From Pumilibacter intestinalis (lineage in GTDB: Bacteria; Bacillota; Clostridia; Christensenellales; Pumilibacteraceae), in the NCBI RefSeq assembly GCF_943193005.1, contig NZ_CALPCH010000011.1, positions 1 to 64,000 of the forward strand: a stretch of 64,000 nt of DNA, written 5' to 3'. The notes under the pieces were generated by a model. The model worked only from the letters and a program-made list of their open reading frames with translations. It had not been told where the DNA came from and did no database searches. Positions 46,369-56,063 of this stretch are shown in pieces. The position numbers and the translations under genes are program-made. Within the stretch, counting starts at the first letter, position 1, and each line of letters opens with the position of its first letter.

Positions 46369-46371
46369 AAT

Positions 46372-47651
<1,280 letters not shown>

Positions 47652-47671
47652 CAAACCTTTAGTTTATAATA

Positions 47672-47709
47672 AAAGACTGTGAACGCAAATCCGTTCGCAG
47701 TCTTTTTCG
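47672..47709 (+). terminator. Rho-independent terminator of ilvC
   Basis: Fourteen-bp stem AAAGACTGTGAACG / CGTTCGCAGTCTTT (one G-U pair) with a T-rich tail. Confidence 0.85.
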
Positions 47710-47744
47710 TTGCGCCGATATTCTAAATAAGGAGATATAAACAA

Positions 47745-48653
47745 ATGAAGTACAAACAGTGGCTGTATGATTGGCTGGAGAGCGGTGCGCTCGCGGCGGT
47801 AAAGCCGCGCACTGCGGAAGCGTACGCCGACGCGGTGCGTCTGAGAATTGTGCCCGAGCTGGGGGAGTGCGAGCTAAGCGAACTCACCGCCGACGTATTG
47901 CAGTCGTTCGTGCGGCGAATAAGCGAAAGATATTCGCCAAACACCGTGCTCGGCGCGGTAACCGTGGTGAGAGCTTCGCTCAAGCGTGCGCAAAAAACGG
48001 GCGTTTTGGAGCGGCAGTATTCCGATTGCATAATCTGCCCGCGAGTTACCGAGCGCGAAATATTCTGCCTTACCGTTTCCGAACAAAAGAGGATAGAAAA
48101 ATACGTGCTTTCTTCGAGCAAGAAAAAGTATTTCGGATTTGTGCTGTGCCTTTACACGGGATTGAGAATAGGGGAGCTTTTGGCTCTCGAGTGGCGCGAT
48201 ATAGACCTGTGCGACGGCTACTTATCCGTGAACAAGACCTGCCGCGACTCGTGGCGGGGCGGGTATTCCAAAATAGTGAGCACGCCCAAAACCAAAACTT
48301 CGCGCAGGGTGATACCCCTACCCGTCAAACTTTTGCCCTATTTGAGAAAAATGAAAAAGTCGGCGTGCGGCGCGTGCGTATTCACCACCGAAAGCGGCGG
48401 CGCGGTTACGGTGCGTTCCTTTCAGCGTTCGTTTCAGTGCATGCTCCGCAAACTGGGGATAGAGCATCGCGGAGTGCACGCGCTACGGCACACTTTCGCC
48501 ACTCGCGCACTCGAGTGCGGCATGGACGTGCGCACTCTTTCCGAAATACTCGGGCACAAAAATCCGAGCGTAACGCTCAACCGCTACGCTCATTCTTTGC
48601 TTCCGCACAAAGCCGCCATGATGAACCGACTCGGCAAGTTGTTTGCGGAATAA
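47745..48653 (+). CDS. Tyrosine recombinase / phage-type integrase, stand-alone
   Basis: 302 residues. SAM-like core-binding domain 1-95, catalytic domain 110-300. Active-site residues: Arg in TGLRIGELL near 140, HALRHTFATR near 245, LGHKN near 272 and tyrosine in LNRYAHS near 283. No excisionase, phage or conjugation genes and no clear att repeat flank it, so it is either a remnant of an element or a domesticated recombinase. Unlike XerC/XerD, the sequence has the SAM-like and KTKTSRRVIPLP features of phage and conjugative-element integrases. The ribosome site is AAGGAGA. Confidence 0.88.
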   Translation: MKYKQWLYDWLESGALAAVKPRTAEAYADAVRLRIVPELGECELSELTADVLQSFVRRISERYSPNTVLGAVTVVRASLKRAQKTGVLERQYSDCIICPRVTEREIFCLTVSEQKRIEKYVLSSSKKKYFGFVLCLYTGLRIGELLALEWRDIDLCDGYLSVNKTCRDSWRGGYSKIVSTPKTKTSRRVIPLPVKLLPYLRKMKKSACGACVFTTESGGAVTVRSFQRSFQCMLRKLGIEHRGVHALRHTFATRALECGMDVRTLSEILGHKNPSVTLNRYAHSLLPHKAAMMNRLGKLFAE

Positions 48654-48669
48654 ATTAAACGCGAATAAA

Positions 48670-49803
48670 TTAAACGCTGCGGCGCAGTGCGCGTATCTTG
48701 TTTCTGCGCGGATAAATAAACGCCACCGAGAGTATCGCAAGCGCGATAAAGCACGCGCCGCTAATCCAAGTCATAGTGGAGAGTGCGCCGCATACTGCCG
48801 TTATGCCTTGCACGGAGTCGGCGAACAAGGATGCGAAAAGGGGTATTACGCCGAACAGCAGGCAGGGGAAGAAGCCCGTCAGTTTTACGTACCAAGTAAG
48901 GAAAGTTTTGTTTTTAAGCAGTATGTGTAATCCCGAGAGCAGGGCGAGCAACAGCCACATAATCGCGGGTACTATCACAATGCCGAACACAATCCAACAA
49001 ATCAGCTTAAACGTAGCAACGTCGCTTTCTTCCAAAGGCATATATTCGTTTGCGAAATATTCGGCGAGTTCTTCGTAACTGTTTGCCGTTATCGGTTTTT
49101 CGGTCTCGCTCGTGCCTTTGCTTATAGTGGAGCAAACAAAGTATTCCATCGAAAACTGCGAGTCGGGCGTGGCTTTGCCTTCTTGAACTATTTCGTCGAA
49201 CGCTTTGTCGGCTTGGGCGTCAAAATCGTCGGCAAGCTGCAAATCGAAAGTTTGGGCTAATTTAATCGCAGACTGCTTGAATTCTTTTCGCGCGGCTTCT
49301 TCGTCCGTTTCCGCAGTTTTTATAAAGCTCGAAAGTTCTTCCAAATCGAGGTTTGCGAGTTCTTCTTTGGCTATATCGGTGCCGTCGCCGAGACCTAATA
49401 CTACAACCATGCCCGCGCCCACGCCTACCGTGAACGCGTCTTCGAAAAGTCCGTTATCCACAAACGAGGTTTTAACCAAAGTATTTACGGGATTTTCGTC
49501 GGACGCGAAAGTTGCGAAATCGAAGGGGGTAAACGACAGTTTCAAATCGCCCGAATTTGCCACGAGATACATAGCAACGTCTTCTTCGTTCATGGAGGCG
49601 TAATCGTCGTCGTAGTCGCCTTCTTCGCGTTGCGCGGCAAGCATAAACTCGCCCATGTCAAACGAGAGAAAGGGGGTAAACAGCAGAGTGAGTCCCGCTA
49701 CGAGCGCGAGCACGCAAGTGATAATGTTTATGGGAATAAACGCGCGTTGCCGCTTTTTGAGTTCTTCCGCGGGGGTGGGTACGTTTGTTACTTCATCTTC
49801 CAT
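48670..49803 (-). CDS. Membrane protein of unknown function in the iron-regulator operon
   Basis: 377 residues. One membrane helix near 24-46, a large acidic extracytoplasmic region (50-260, rich in Asp and Glu), then three helices (about 268-295, 310-332, 340-362) and a basic tail. No enzyme motif or family is recognised. ATG 49803 follows AAAGGAG and lies 2 nt after the DtxR-type regulator stop, so both are in one operon. The acidic outer domain could bind cations, but that is speculation from composition. Confidence 0.65.
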   Translation of the reverse strand: MEDEVTNVPTPAEELKKRQRAFIPINIITCVLALVAGLTLLFTPFLSFDMGEFMLAAQREEGDYDDDYASMNEEDVAMYLVANSGDLKLSFTPFDFATFASDENPVNTLVKTSFVDNGLFEDAFTVGVGAGMVVVLGLGDGTDIAKEELANLDLEELSSFIKTAETDEEAARKEFKQSAIKLAQTFDLQLADDFDAQADKAFDEIVQEGKATPDSQFSMEYFVCSTISKGTSETEKPITANSYEELAEYFANEYMPLEESDVATFKLICWIVFGIVIVPAIMWLLLALLSGLHILLKNKTFLTWYVKLTGFFPCLLFGVIPLFASLFADSVQGITAVCGALSTMTWISGACFIALAILSVAFIYPRRNKIRALRRSV

Positions 49804-49805
49804 AA

Positions 49806-50195
49806 TTAAATCTCCTTTCGGCTATTCATATAGTTTTTAATGCAGTTTAGAGTTTCGTCGCAAAGGTCGTGCTCTATTTTGCAACAGTCGATTTCGGCGT
49901 TTTGCGGACTTACTCCGAGGGATTGCAAAAAGCCGCGCAACAGTTTGTGTTTTTCGTATACGCGTTCCGCCTCGGCTTTTCCCGCCTCGGTAAGAAATAT
50001 ATCGCCGTAGTGCCGCTTTATCAGCAGTTGTTTGTCCGCCAAACTTTCGAGCGCGTTGGTCACCGCGGGCTTTGATACGCCGAGCATTTCGGCAATGCTC
50101 GTAACTTTTATGCGCTCGCCGCGCAGAGTGAGCACAAGCGCGGCTTCGAGATAGTCTTCCGCGGAAACGGTGAGTTGAGACGATTTACTTTCCAT
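49806..50195 (-). CDS. DtxR/MntR family metal-dependent regulator
   Basis: 129 residues. Winged helix 10-65 (SAEDYLEAALVL, VTSIAEMLGVSKPAVTNALESL), then the metal-binding/dimer part with KHKLLRGFL, ENAEIDCCKIEH-like residues (AEIDCCKIEHDLCDETLNC). It is short, lacking the C-terminal SH3-like domain, as in MntR. It is divergent from the feo operon, which it probably represses when ferrous iron is plentiful (inference). The ATG at 50195 sits 7 nt after TATAAT with a TG-extended -10, so the message is probably leaderless. Confidence 0.9.
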   Translation of the reverse strand: MESKSSQLTVSAEDYLEAALVLTLRGERIKVTSIAEMLGVSKPAVTNALESLADKQLLIKRHYGDIFLTEAGKAEAERVYEKHKLLRGFLQSLGVSPQNAEIDCCKIEHDLCDETLNCIKNYMNSRKEI

Positions 50196-50202
50196 ATACA
50201 AA

Positions 50203-50208
50203 ATTATA
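50203..50208 (-). promoter_or_regulatory. Extended -10 box of the DtxR-type gene
   Basis: Minus strand: TGATATAAT with the hexamer at 50203-50208, 7 nt before the ATG. The -35 region is weak. Confidence 0.55.
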
Positions 50209-50264
50209 TCACGTTTTTCCGAACTTGGCTACAAAATAATCGTACAAAAAATTTATTAATTGCG

Positions 50265-50330
50265 GTTAACTTTTTGTTGACAAAATCGAAAACCCGATGT
50301 ATAATGTTAACTGTAATTAAAAATGTTAAC
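50265..50330 (+). promoter_or_regulatory. feo promoter with three GTTAAC sites
   Basis: TTGACA (50277-50282), 17-nt spacer, TATAAT (50300-50305). The hexamer GTTAAC occurs at 50265-50270 (just before -35), 50306-50311 (directly after -10) and 50325-50330. Placement around both promoter boxes beside a DtxR-type gene makes these candidate repressor sites. Confidence 0.6.
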
Positions 50331-50343
50331 GGAGATTAAAATT

Positions 50344-50556
50344 ATGCCTATAGCGTTTGCGCCGCGCGGCGAGATAATGAAGGTACGCAAAGTGGGAGCT
50401 GCCGAGAGGGTAAAAAAACACTTGAGCGAACTCGGGATAACCGAGGGCGGAAACATAACGCTCGTGAGTTCGAGCGGCGGCAACGTGATAGTCACGGTGA
50501 AAGATGGCAGGCTTTGCCTCGACAAAACGCTCGCGGCAAGTATACTGGTTGGGTGA
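50344..50556 (+). CDS. feoA: FeoA-domain protein 1
   Basis: 70 residues forming a single FeoA (SH3-like) domain: PIAFAPRGEIMKVRKVG, KKHLSELGITEGGNITLVSSSGGNVIVTVKDGRLCLDKTLA. It acts with FeoB in ferrous iron uptake. ATG 50344 follows GGAG. It is the first of two FeoA genes in the operon, separated from the second by a 200-bp repeat cluster. Confidence 0.9.
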   Translation: MPIAFAPRGEIMKVRKVGAAERVKKHLSELGITEGGNITLVSSSGGNVIVTVKDGRLCLDKTLAASILVG

Positions 50557-50568
50557 CAGTACGTGTTC

Positions 50569-50735
50569 CATGCAGGGGATTGCCACGCTCGTAAACTCGC
50601 TCGCAATGACGTGCGAGGGCAACGTGTTCCATGCAGGGGATTGCCACGCTCGTAAACTCGCTCGCAATGACGTGCGAGTTTGAGGTCATTGCGAGGAGGG
50701 CGTAGCCCGACAGCCCAATCTCAGCCGAGAGAAAA
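50569..50735. repeat. GTCATTGCGAG-family repeats inside the feo operon
   Basis: Two 63-bp near-identical right-half blocks (TTCCATGCAGGGGATTGCC to CTCGCAATGACGTGCGAG) lie at about 50563-50618 and 50626-50680. A left half GTCATTGCGAGGAGGGCG follows at 50693-50722. They separate feoA1 from feoA2 within what should be one transcript. Confidence 0.85.
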
Positions 50736-50764
50736 ATACGCAATATAAAAAAGGAGAAAAATAT

Positions 50765-50989
50765 ATGCAAAAATTTTTAAGCGCGTTAAAGCCGGGCGAA
50801 AGCGGCAGGGTTGTTGCGGTGAACGGCGAGGGGCGGATAAGGCGCAGGCTGTTCGATATGGGAGTTACTCCCGGGGCGGAAATAAGCGTAAAAAAAGTCG
50901 CGCCGCTCGGCGACCCCATAGAGGTAACTTTGCGCGGATACGAGCTTACTTTGCGAAAGAGCGAAGCGGCTTGCGTGGCAACGGAATAA
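50765..50989 (+). CDS. feoA: FeoA-domain protein 2
   Basis: 74 residues, canonical FeoA (LKPGESGRVVAVNGEGRIRRRLFDMGVTPGAEISVKKVAPLGDPIEV, shown here only in outline). It matches the classical FeoA consensus better than the first copy. The ribosome site is AAGGAG; it precedes feoB by 18 nt. Confidence 0.93.
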   Translation: MQKFLSALKPGESGRVVAVNGEGRIRRRLFDMGVTPGAEISVKKVAPLGDPIEVTLRGYELTLRKSEAACVATE

Positions 50990-51007
50990 GAAGGAGGAGA
51001 TTGCGAT

Positions 51008-53293
51008 ATGAAAACGTTTGCACTGTGCGGAAATCCCAATTGCGGCAAAACCACGCTGTTTAACGCCCTTACCGGCTCTACGGCGCACGTGGGCAACTGG
51101 CCGGGCGTTACCGTGGATAAGCGGGAGGGCACGTATAAGAAAGGCAAAGAGCCGCTCGGCATAATGGATTTGCCGGGGATATACTCGCTTAGTCCGTATA
51201 CTCCCGAGGAAAAAATCGCTCGCGATTACATACTCGGCGGCGGCGCGGACTGCATAATAAACATAGTGGACGCAACCAACCTCGAGCGCAATTTGTACCT
51301 TACTTTGCAGCTTTTGGAAACGGACGTGCCCGTGGTCGTTGCGCTCAACATGATGGACGAGGTGGAAAAGTCGGGCGATAAGGTGGACGTTGCCGCGCTC
51401 GAAAGAGAGCTCGGCGTGCCCGTGGTTGCGGTGTCGGCGACGAAAGGCAGGGGCATAAAAGAACTTATGGAACGCGCCGCCGCGGTTAAAGCCGAGAGAA
51501 AGGGCGTTTGCCTGCTCGCGGGCGAACTTACGCAAAAGCGCGGCACGGAGGACGGCTCGGCTCATAACGAAATCGCGGCTTGCGACGAAAACGCCGATAC
51601 GGAGGCGAAACTTGCCGCCGATAGGTACGATTTTATTTCGAGTCGTCTTGCTCCTCTTAAGACCAAAGCAAAGAGAGAAAAGCTCACAAAGTCGGACAAG
51701 ATAGACAAAGTGCTTACTCACAGGGTATGGGCGATACCGCTGTTCGCGCTCGCGCTGTTCCTTATATTTCACCTCACTTTTTCCGAAAACCTTTTCTATC
51801 TGAACGGGTTTACCGAGGGGCAAGCCTGGATGCCGTCGCTCGTTGAACTCGGGCTTGCGGCGGAAGAAAACGGCGAAATAATATACAACAATTTCGGCGT
51901 TGAAATACTGGCGATATTTTACGACGGCGCGGTGTTTTCGCCGGGCGTGATACTCACTAACTTTTTGAATTTGTTCTTAAATCATATTTCGTCGGGCGTT
52001 GTAACCCTTATGGAGAACGGCGGCGCGGCGGCGTGGGCAACCGGTTTCGTGGGCGACGGCGTACTCGGCGGCATATTCGCGGTGCTCGGATTTTTGCCGC
52101 AGATACTCGTGCTGTTCATGTTCTTTTCTTTGCTCGAAGATACGGGATACATGGCGCGTATAGCCTTTGTGCTCGACAGGCTGTTTAGAAAATTCGGGCT
52201 TTCGGGCAGAGCGTTTATGCCCATGATTATGGGGTTCGGGTGCTCGGTGCCCGCCGCGATAAACACTCGCACGCTCGCCGACGAGCGGGAGCGAACGGCA
52301 ACTTTGCGGGTGATACCGTTTTTCTCGTGCGGGGCTAAACTGCCCATACTGCTCGCCTGCGGCGGTGCGTTGTGCGCTAAAATAGGGTTCGGAAACGCCG
52401 ACCTCATTACGTATTCTATGTATCTTTTGGGCATAGCGGTTGCGATAGTAAGCGTGCTCGTTATGCGCGGCACCACGCTCAAAGGCGAAACGCCGCCGTT
52501 TATCATGGAGCTTCCCGCGTACAGGTTGCCCAAGTTCAAAAACCTAATGCTTCACCTGTGGGATAAAACCAAACATTTCGTGAAAAAGGCGTTTACCGTA
52601 ATTTTCGCCTCCACAGTGATTATATGGCTTGCCTCGCACCTGAGCTTTAGTTGGAAATATCTCGAGGACGAAGCCATGAACAATTCCATACTTGCGCAAA
52701 TAGGCAGCTTTATTCAGCCGTTGTTCACGCCGCTCGGGTTCGGCTCGCAACTCGGCGAATTCGGTTGGGTGTTTGCCGTTGCCGCCATAACGGGGCTAAT
52801 AGCCAAAGAAAACGTGATTGCCACTTTCGGCACTCTCGCGGGCTGTATCGCCGCGCTCGGCGCGAACGTGGGCGGGATATTCGTGCCCGATACTCTTGCG
52901 GGCGTAGAGGGCGTGACCGACGCCGCGGCTATGATTTCGGCAACGGGCATAACCGGCGCGGGCATAATTGCGTTTATAGCCTTTAACATGACCACAATCC
53001 CGTGCTTTGCCGCATGCGCCGCAACCAAAGGCGAACTGCCCAAAGGCAAGTTCAAATTCACTTTGCTGTTTTGGATAGTTACGAGCTACACGGTCGGCGC
53101 GGCGGTATACACAATGGGCAATTGGTGGTGGAGCGCGTTTATATGGGCGGCGGCGGTAGGCGTTGCTATTACGCTTATTGTTCTCGCTAACAAAGGTATA
53201 CTGCGCTTTAAGAGAGCGGGCGCGCGCCGCAATAAGAGCAAAAAGACGGGCTGCGGCGGTTGTTGCGGCGGTTGCTCGGGTTGCGGCAAGTAA
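51008..53293 (+). CDS. feoB: Ferrous iron transport protein B
   Basis: 761 residues. The N-terminal GTPase has G1 GNPNCGKTTLFNALTG near 8, G3 DLPGIYSL near 55 and G4 NMMDE near 116. The membrane part carries Gate motifs (MGFGCSVPA near 408 and a second core around 650) and about ten helices. The tail is Cys-rich (TGCGGCCGGCSGCGK), a feature of many clostridial FeoB proteins thought to handle iron near the cytoplasmic face. It takes up Fe2+ under anaerobic conditions. The ribosome site is AAGGAGGAG. Confidence 0.97.
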   Translation: MKTFALCGNPNCGKTTLFNALTGSTAHVGNWPGVTVDKREGTYKKGKEPLGIMDLPGIYSLSPYTPEEKIARDYILGGGADCIINIVDATNLERNLYLTLQLLETDVPVVVALNMMDEVEKSGDKVDVAALERELGVPVVAVSATKGRGIKELMERAAAVKAERKGVCLLAGELTQKRGTEDGSAHNEIAACDENADTEAKLAADRYDFISSRLAPLKTKAKREKLTKSDKIDKVLTHRVWAIPLFALALFLIFHLTFSENLFYLNGFTEGQAWMPSLVELGLAAEENGEIIYNNFGVEILAIFYDGAVFSPGVILTNFLNLFLNHISSGVVTLMENGGAAAWATGFVGDGVLGGIFAVLGFLPQILVLFMFFSLLEDTGYMARIAFVLDRLFRKFGLSGRAFMPMIMGFGCSVPAAINTRTLADERERTATLRVIPFFSCGAKLPILLACGGALCAKIGFGNADLITYSMYLLGIAVAIVSVLVMRGTTLKGETPPFIMELPAYRLPKFKNLMLHLWDKTKHFVKKAFTVIFASTVIIWLASHLSFSWKYLEDEAMNNSILAQIGSFIQPLFTPLGFGSQLGEFGWVFAVAAITGLIAKENVIATFGTLAGCIAALGANVGGIFVPDTLAGVEGVTDAAAMISATGITGAGIIAFIAFNMTTIPCFAACAATKGELPKGKFKFTLLFWIVTSYTVGAAVYTMGNWWWSAFIWAAAVGVAITLIVLANKGILRFKRAGARRNKSKKTGCGGCCGGCSGCGK

Positions 53294-53341
53294 TAGCGGT
53301 AAGTTTGGATAAAACGGGCGCGAGCTACGCAAAATAGAGGC

Positions 53342-54490
53342 ATGAAAAAGTTTATTTGCTTACTCATGTGTTTGCTGTGCCTCTTGCCTGCGGCGGGGTG
53401 CTCTGAAAAGGATACGCCCGCGCCGCGGGTGTGGTGCATTAAGCCCTCGTCCGCGGCGGCGGAAAGCGAGCTTAAAATGATGCTCCGCACCTTCGACGCC
53501 GACGCGTATCTTTCGTTTGTGCCCGCAAACGAGCTCGATTCGCGGTTGCAAAACGCAATGGAGCGCGACGAAGCCCCCGACGTGTTCATGGTGTTTGCGG
53601 ACTCGCTTCCCGACCTTGCCGAGGAAAAGAAACTCGCCGAGATAGGCGACAGGTTGCGGCTAAGCAAGATTAAGGCGGACGAGCTTCTCGACTCCGCCCG
53701 CCGCGCTTGCGTGTATCAGGGCAAGAGCTGGGCGGCTCCGCTGTTTACCGACGTGTACATGCTCGCAACCAACCGCTCGCTCGTATCGGTTGCGCCCCAA
53801 ACCGTAGCGCAACTGAAAGATTCGGCAAAATCGCTCGAAGAAAAGGGGGTGTCTTCGTTTGAAAAGATATCGCCGCAAAAGCAGTCGCTTTTGTTCGAGG
53901 CGGCCCTGAACGAGCACGGCGGAAAAATGCTCAACTCGCGCATGACTCGCTTGGAATTCGTTTCGCCCGAGGGCGAAGCCGCGCTTTCCGACTTAACGGA
54001 AATTTTCAAATCGGTTGACGAGAGCGCGGAAGCCATGGGCGAGGACAAGGCGGCGTATTCGGTGATGACTATGCTCGAGCGCAGGGCGTACGCCGCGAAA
54101 TATCCCGACGCGGAAATAGAGCTTTCGCCGCTTTTGGGAGTGGACAGGTTGCAGACCGTTGCGCTCGCAATGAGCGAGAGTTGCAAGAACCAAACCCGAG
54201 CTTTCAAGATACTCGAATTCTTGCAAACCGAGTCGGATAAAATTTCCGCGCTGTATAAATGCAACTCGGCGCAAAAGGAAATAAAGGCGGTGGACTCCGA
54301 CGACGAAGCCGCGATAACCAGTCTTTCCAAAGCGTCGCCCGCGCCCGACCTTTGCGGCTACGAGGCTCTCACGCTTACCTATATACCCGCCGCAATAGAA
54401 AAGGCGGGCAAAGGCGTGCCCGCCGCGGATTGCCTTGACGAAGCCGCCAAAGCCGCGTCGTCTTGTATTTGGAAGGGAAAGAGAGAATAA
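53342..54490 (+). CDS. Solute-binding-like lipoprotein
   Basis: 382 residues. Signal peptide with lipobox PAAGCS (Cys near 20). The mature part looks like an extracellular solute-binding protein of the sugar-ABC type (APDVFMVFADSLPDLAEEKKLAEI, KSWAAPLFTDVYMLATNRS, FEAALNEHGGKML), but it is short and no permease or ATPase gene is adjacent. It may be an orphan binding protein or a sensor. The ribosome site is poor (TAGAGG almost touching the ATG). It is 48 nt after feoB and possibly in the same transcript. Confidence 0.7.
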   Translation: MKKFICLLMCLLCLLPAAGCSEKDTPAPRVWCIKPSSAAAESELKMMLRTFDADAYLSFVPANELDSRLQNAMERDEAPDVFMVFADSLPDLAEEKKLAEIGDRLRLSKIKADELLDSARRACVYQGKSWAAPLFTDVYMLATNRSLVSVAPQTVAQLKDSAKSLEEKGVSSFEKISPQKQSLLFEAALNEHGGKMLNSRMTRLEFVSPEGEAALSDLTEIFKSVDESAEAMGEDKAAYSVMTMLERRAYAAKYPDAEIELSPLLGVDRLQTVALAMSESCKNQTRAFKILEFLQTESDKISALYKCNSAQKEIKAVDSDDEAAITSLSKASPAPDLCGYEALTLTYIPAAIEKAGKGVPAADCLDEAAKAASSCIWKGKRE

Positions 54491-54498
54491 TGTATTGT

Positions 54499-55320
54499 TT
54501 ATTCTTCGGGAGGAGCTTGCTCCTCTCTTTTTTTGTCTTTCGCTTTGGCGAAGGGTATTATGTTAAACACATATACGAGTATTAAAAGCGTTACGGAAAT
54601 TATGCAGAGCACGAGCACTTGAAACTGCGAGGGCGTAAGACCGGGTACAAGTTTGCCGCGTTCGTCGTTTCTTATAAACTCTATCAAAAAGCGGAATATT
54701 GCGTAAGATATGCCGTATACGGGAAGGAGGGGTTTGTATATATCGAACTTAAGCAAAATCACGAGCATAGCAACGAGAAGCAAAGCCAAAAACGCCGCTT
54801 CGAACAACTGCGTGGGATAAGCTCTGCCGCCCGTGGCAATATACTGCGAGCGGTGCACGAGGTTGGGGAACTGCACGCCGAACGCGCCGAGAGTGGGTTT
54901 GCCGTAGCAACAGCCGGCGCAAAAACAGCCGAGCCGCCCGAACATATGACCGAGCACGATGCACGGCGCAACGAAAGAGCCGCATTTGAAAAAGTTTCGT
55001 TTCACCGCGGGCTTTGCGAATATGAGCGTGCCCGAAATAAAACTTACCACGCCCGTAATGAGTCCGCCCATAAAGGTTAAGCCCGAGAACTCGAAAATTC
55101 CCGTTTCTATAAAGTCGTAAAACGCCTGAAAGAGAGCCGCGCCGCCTATGCCGAGCGCAATGCTCACTATGCCCAAAAGGGAATAGAAAGTATACGAGTC
55201 GTCGTCCACATGCTTTTTTGCGCATATGAACTTAAACAGCAAAACCGCGCCGAGCAGTCCGAGCGCGAGCAAAATGCCGTACATGGGGAGGGCTTCCACT
55301 CCGAAAAGATAAGGATACAT
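54499..55320 (-). CDS. lgt: Prolipoprotein diacylglyceryl transferase
   Basis: 273 residues, seven membrane helices. It transfers diacylglycerol to the lipobox cysteine of prolipoproteins, such as those at 24394, 38323 and 53342. The signature arginine region GHMFGRLGCFCAGCCYG near 130 and the RFLIEFIRNDERG segment near 210 are present. ATG 55320 lies 6 nt after a TATTAT box with a perfect TTGACA, so the message is probably leaderless; the in-frame TTG at 55347 would lie upstream of the predicted +1. Confidence 0.93.
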   Translation of the reverse strand: MYPYLFGVEALPMYGILLALGLLGAVLLFKFICAKKHVDDDSYTFYSLLGIVSIALGIGGAALFQAFYDFIETGIFEFSGLTFMGGLITGVVSFISGTLIFAKPAVKRNFFKCGSFVAPCIVLGHMFGRLGCFCAGCCYGKPTLGAFGVQFPNLVHRSQYIATGGRAYPTQLFEAAFLALLLVAMLVILLKFDIYKPLLPVYGISYAIFRFLIEFIRNDERGKLVPGLTPSQFQVLVLCIISVTLLILVYVFNIIPFAKAKDKKREEQAPPEE

Positions 55321-55326
55321 AACTAT

Positions 55327-55355
55327 ATAATAACACCGCGGAAGCAAAATGTCAA
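55327..55355 (-). promoter_or_regulatory. Leaderless-type promoter of lgt
   Basis: Minus strand: TTGACA (55350-55355), 17-nt spacer, TATTAT (55327-55332), 6 nt to the ATG; +1 is predicted at the A of ATG. Confidence 0.7.
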
Positions 55356-55372
55356 TGTGAGAGCTTAAAAAT

Positions 55373-55402
55373 TTGACAAGCCGAGGCTAAAACCTATATA
55401 AT
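55373..55402 (+). promoter_or_regulatory. Promoter of hisHF
   Basis: TTGACA (55373-55378), 18-nt spacer, TATAAT (55397-55402); GGGAGG lies 7 nt before the TTG start. Confidence 0.7.
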
Positions 55403-55433
55403 ATATAGAAAATTACGGGCGGGAGGCAGACGC

Positions 55434-56063
55434 TTGAACAACGCGAAAGGAAAAACGGCGGTAATAGATTACGGTGCGGGCAATCTTCACTCGGTTATGT
55501 GCGCGCTCAGGCGTGCGGGCGCGGACGCGTTTGTGGCCGAAAGTCCGAGCGAACTGTGCGATTGCGGCGGAATAATACTGCCCGGCGTGGGCGCGTTCGG
55601 ATACGCAATGCGTTCGCTCCGCGATTCGGGGTTCGATATAGCTATAAAAGGCGCGGCGAAGCGCGGCGTGCCTTTGCTCGGGATATGCCTCGGCATGCAA
55701 ATTCTGTTTTCGGAGAGCGAGGAGAGTCCGGGCGAAGAAGGGCTTAACATACTGCCCGGCAAAGTGACTTTATTGAAAGCCGAGGGACTCAAAACTCCGC
55801 ACATGGGTTGGACGGATATATTCGACTGCGGCGGCAGACTTTTGCAAGGAGTGAATAGCGGCGAATTCATGTATTTCGTGCACTCGTTCGGCGTGCACTC
55901 CGAGGGGTGCAGAGCGGCGGCGGCACAGTACGGCGAAATATTCGACGCGGCGGCGGAGCGCGGCAACGTGTTCGCAACGCAGTTTCACCCCGAAAAGAGC
56001 GGCGAGTCGGGCGCAAAGATACTGCGCAATTTCATGCGAATATGCGAGGAGGAAAACGCATGA
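55434..56063 (+). CDS. hisH: Imidazole glycerol phosphate synthase, glutaminase subunit
   Basis: 209 residues, TTG start with a well-placed GGGAGG. The class I amidotransferase has its nucleophile Cys in GICLGMQIL near 82 and His/Glu in TQFHPEKSG near 185. It supplies ammonia to HisF. The stop overlaps the hisF ATG (ATGA). Only these two his genes are present here; the rest of the pathway must be elsewhere. Confidence 0.94.
   Translation: MNNAKGKTAVIDYGAGNLHSVMCALRRAGADAFVAESPSELCDCGGIILPGVGAFGYAMRSLRDSGFDIAIKGAAKRGVPLLGICLGMQILFSESEESPGEEGLNILPGKVTLLKAEGLKTPHMGWTDIFDCGGRLLQGVNSGEFMYFVHSFGVHSEGCRAAAAQYGEIFDAAAERGNVFATQFHPEKSGESGAKILRNFMRICEEENA

Noticed and set aside
47745-48653. Integrated element around the tyrosine recombinase
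   Set aside because: The flanks are housekeeping genes. I found no direct repeats, tRNA gene or phage-like neighbours on either side.
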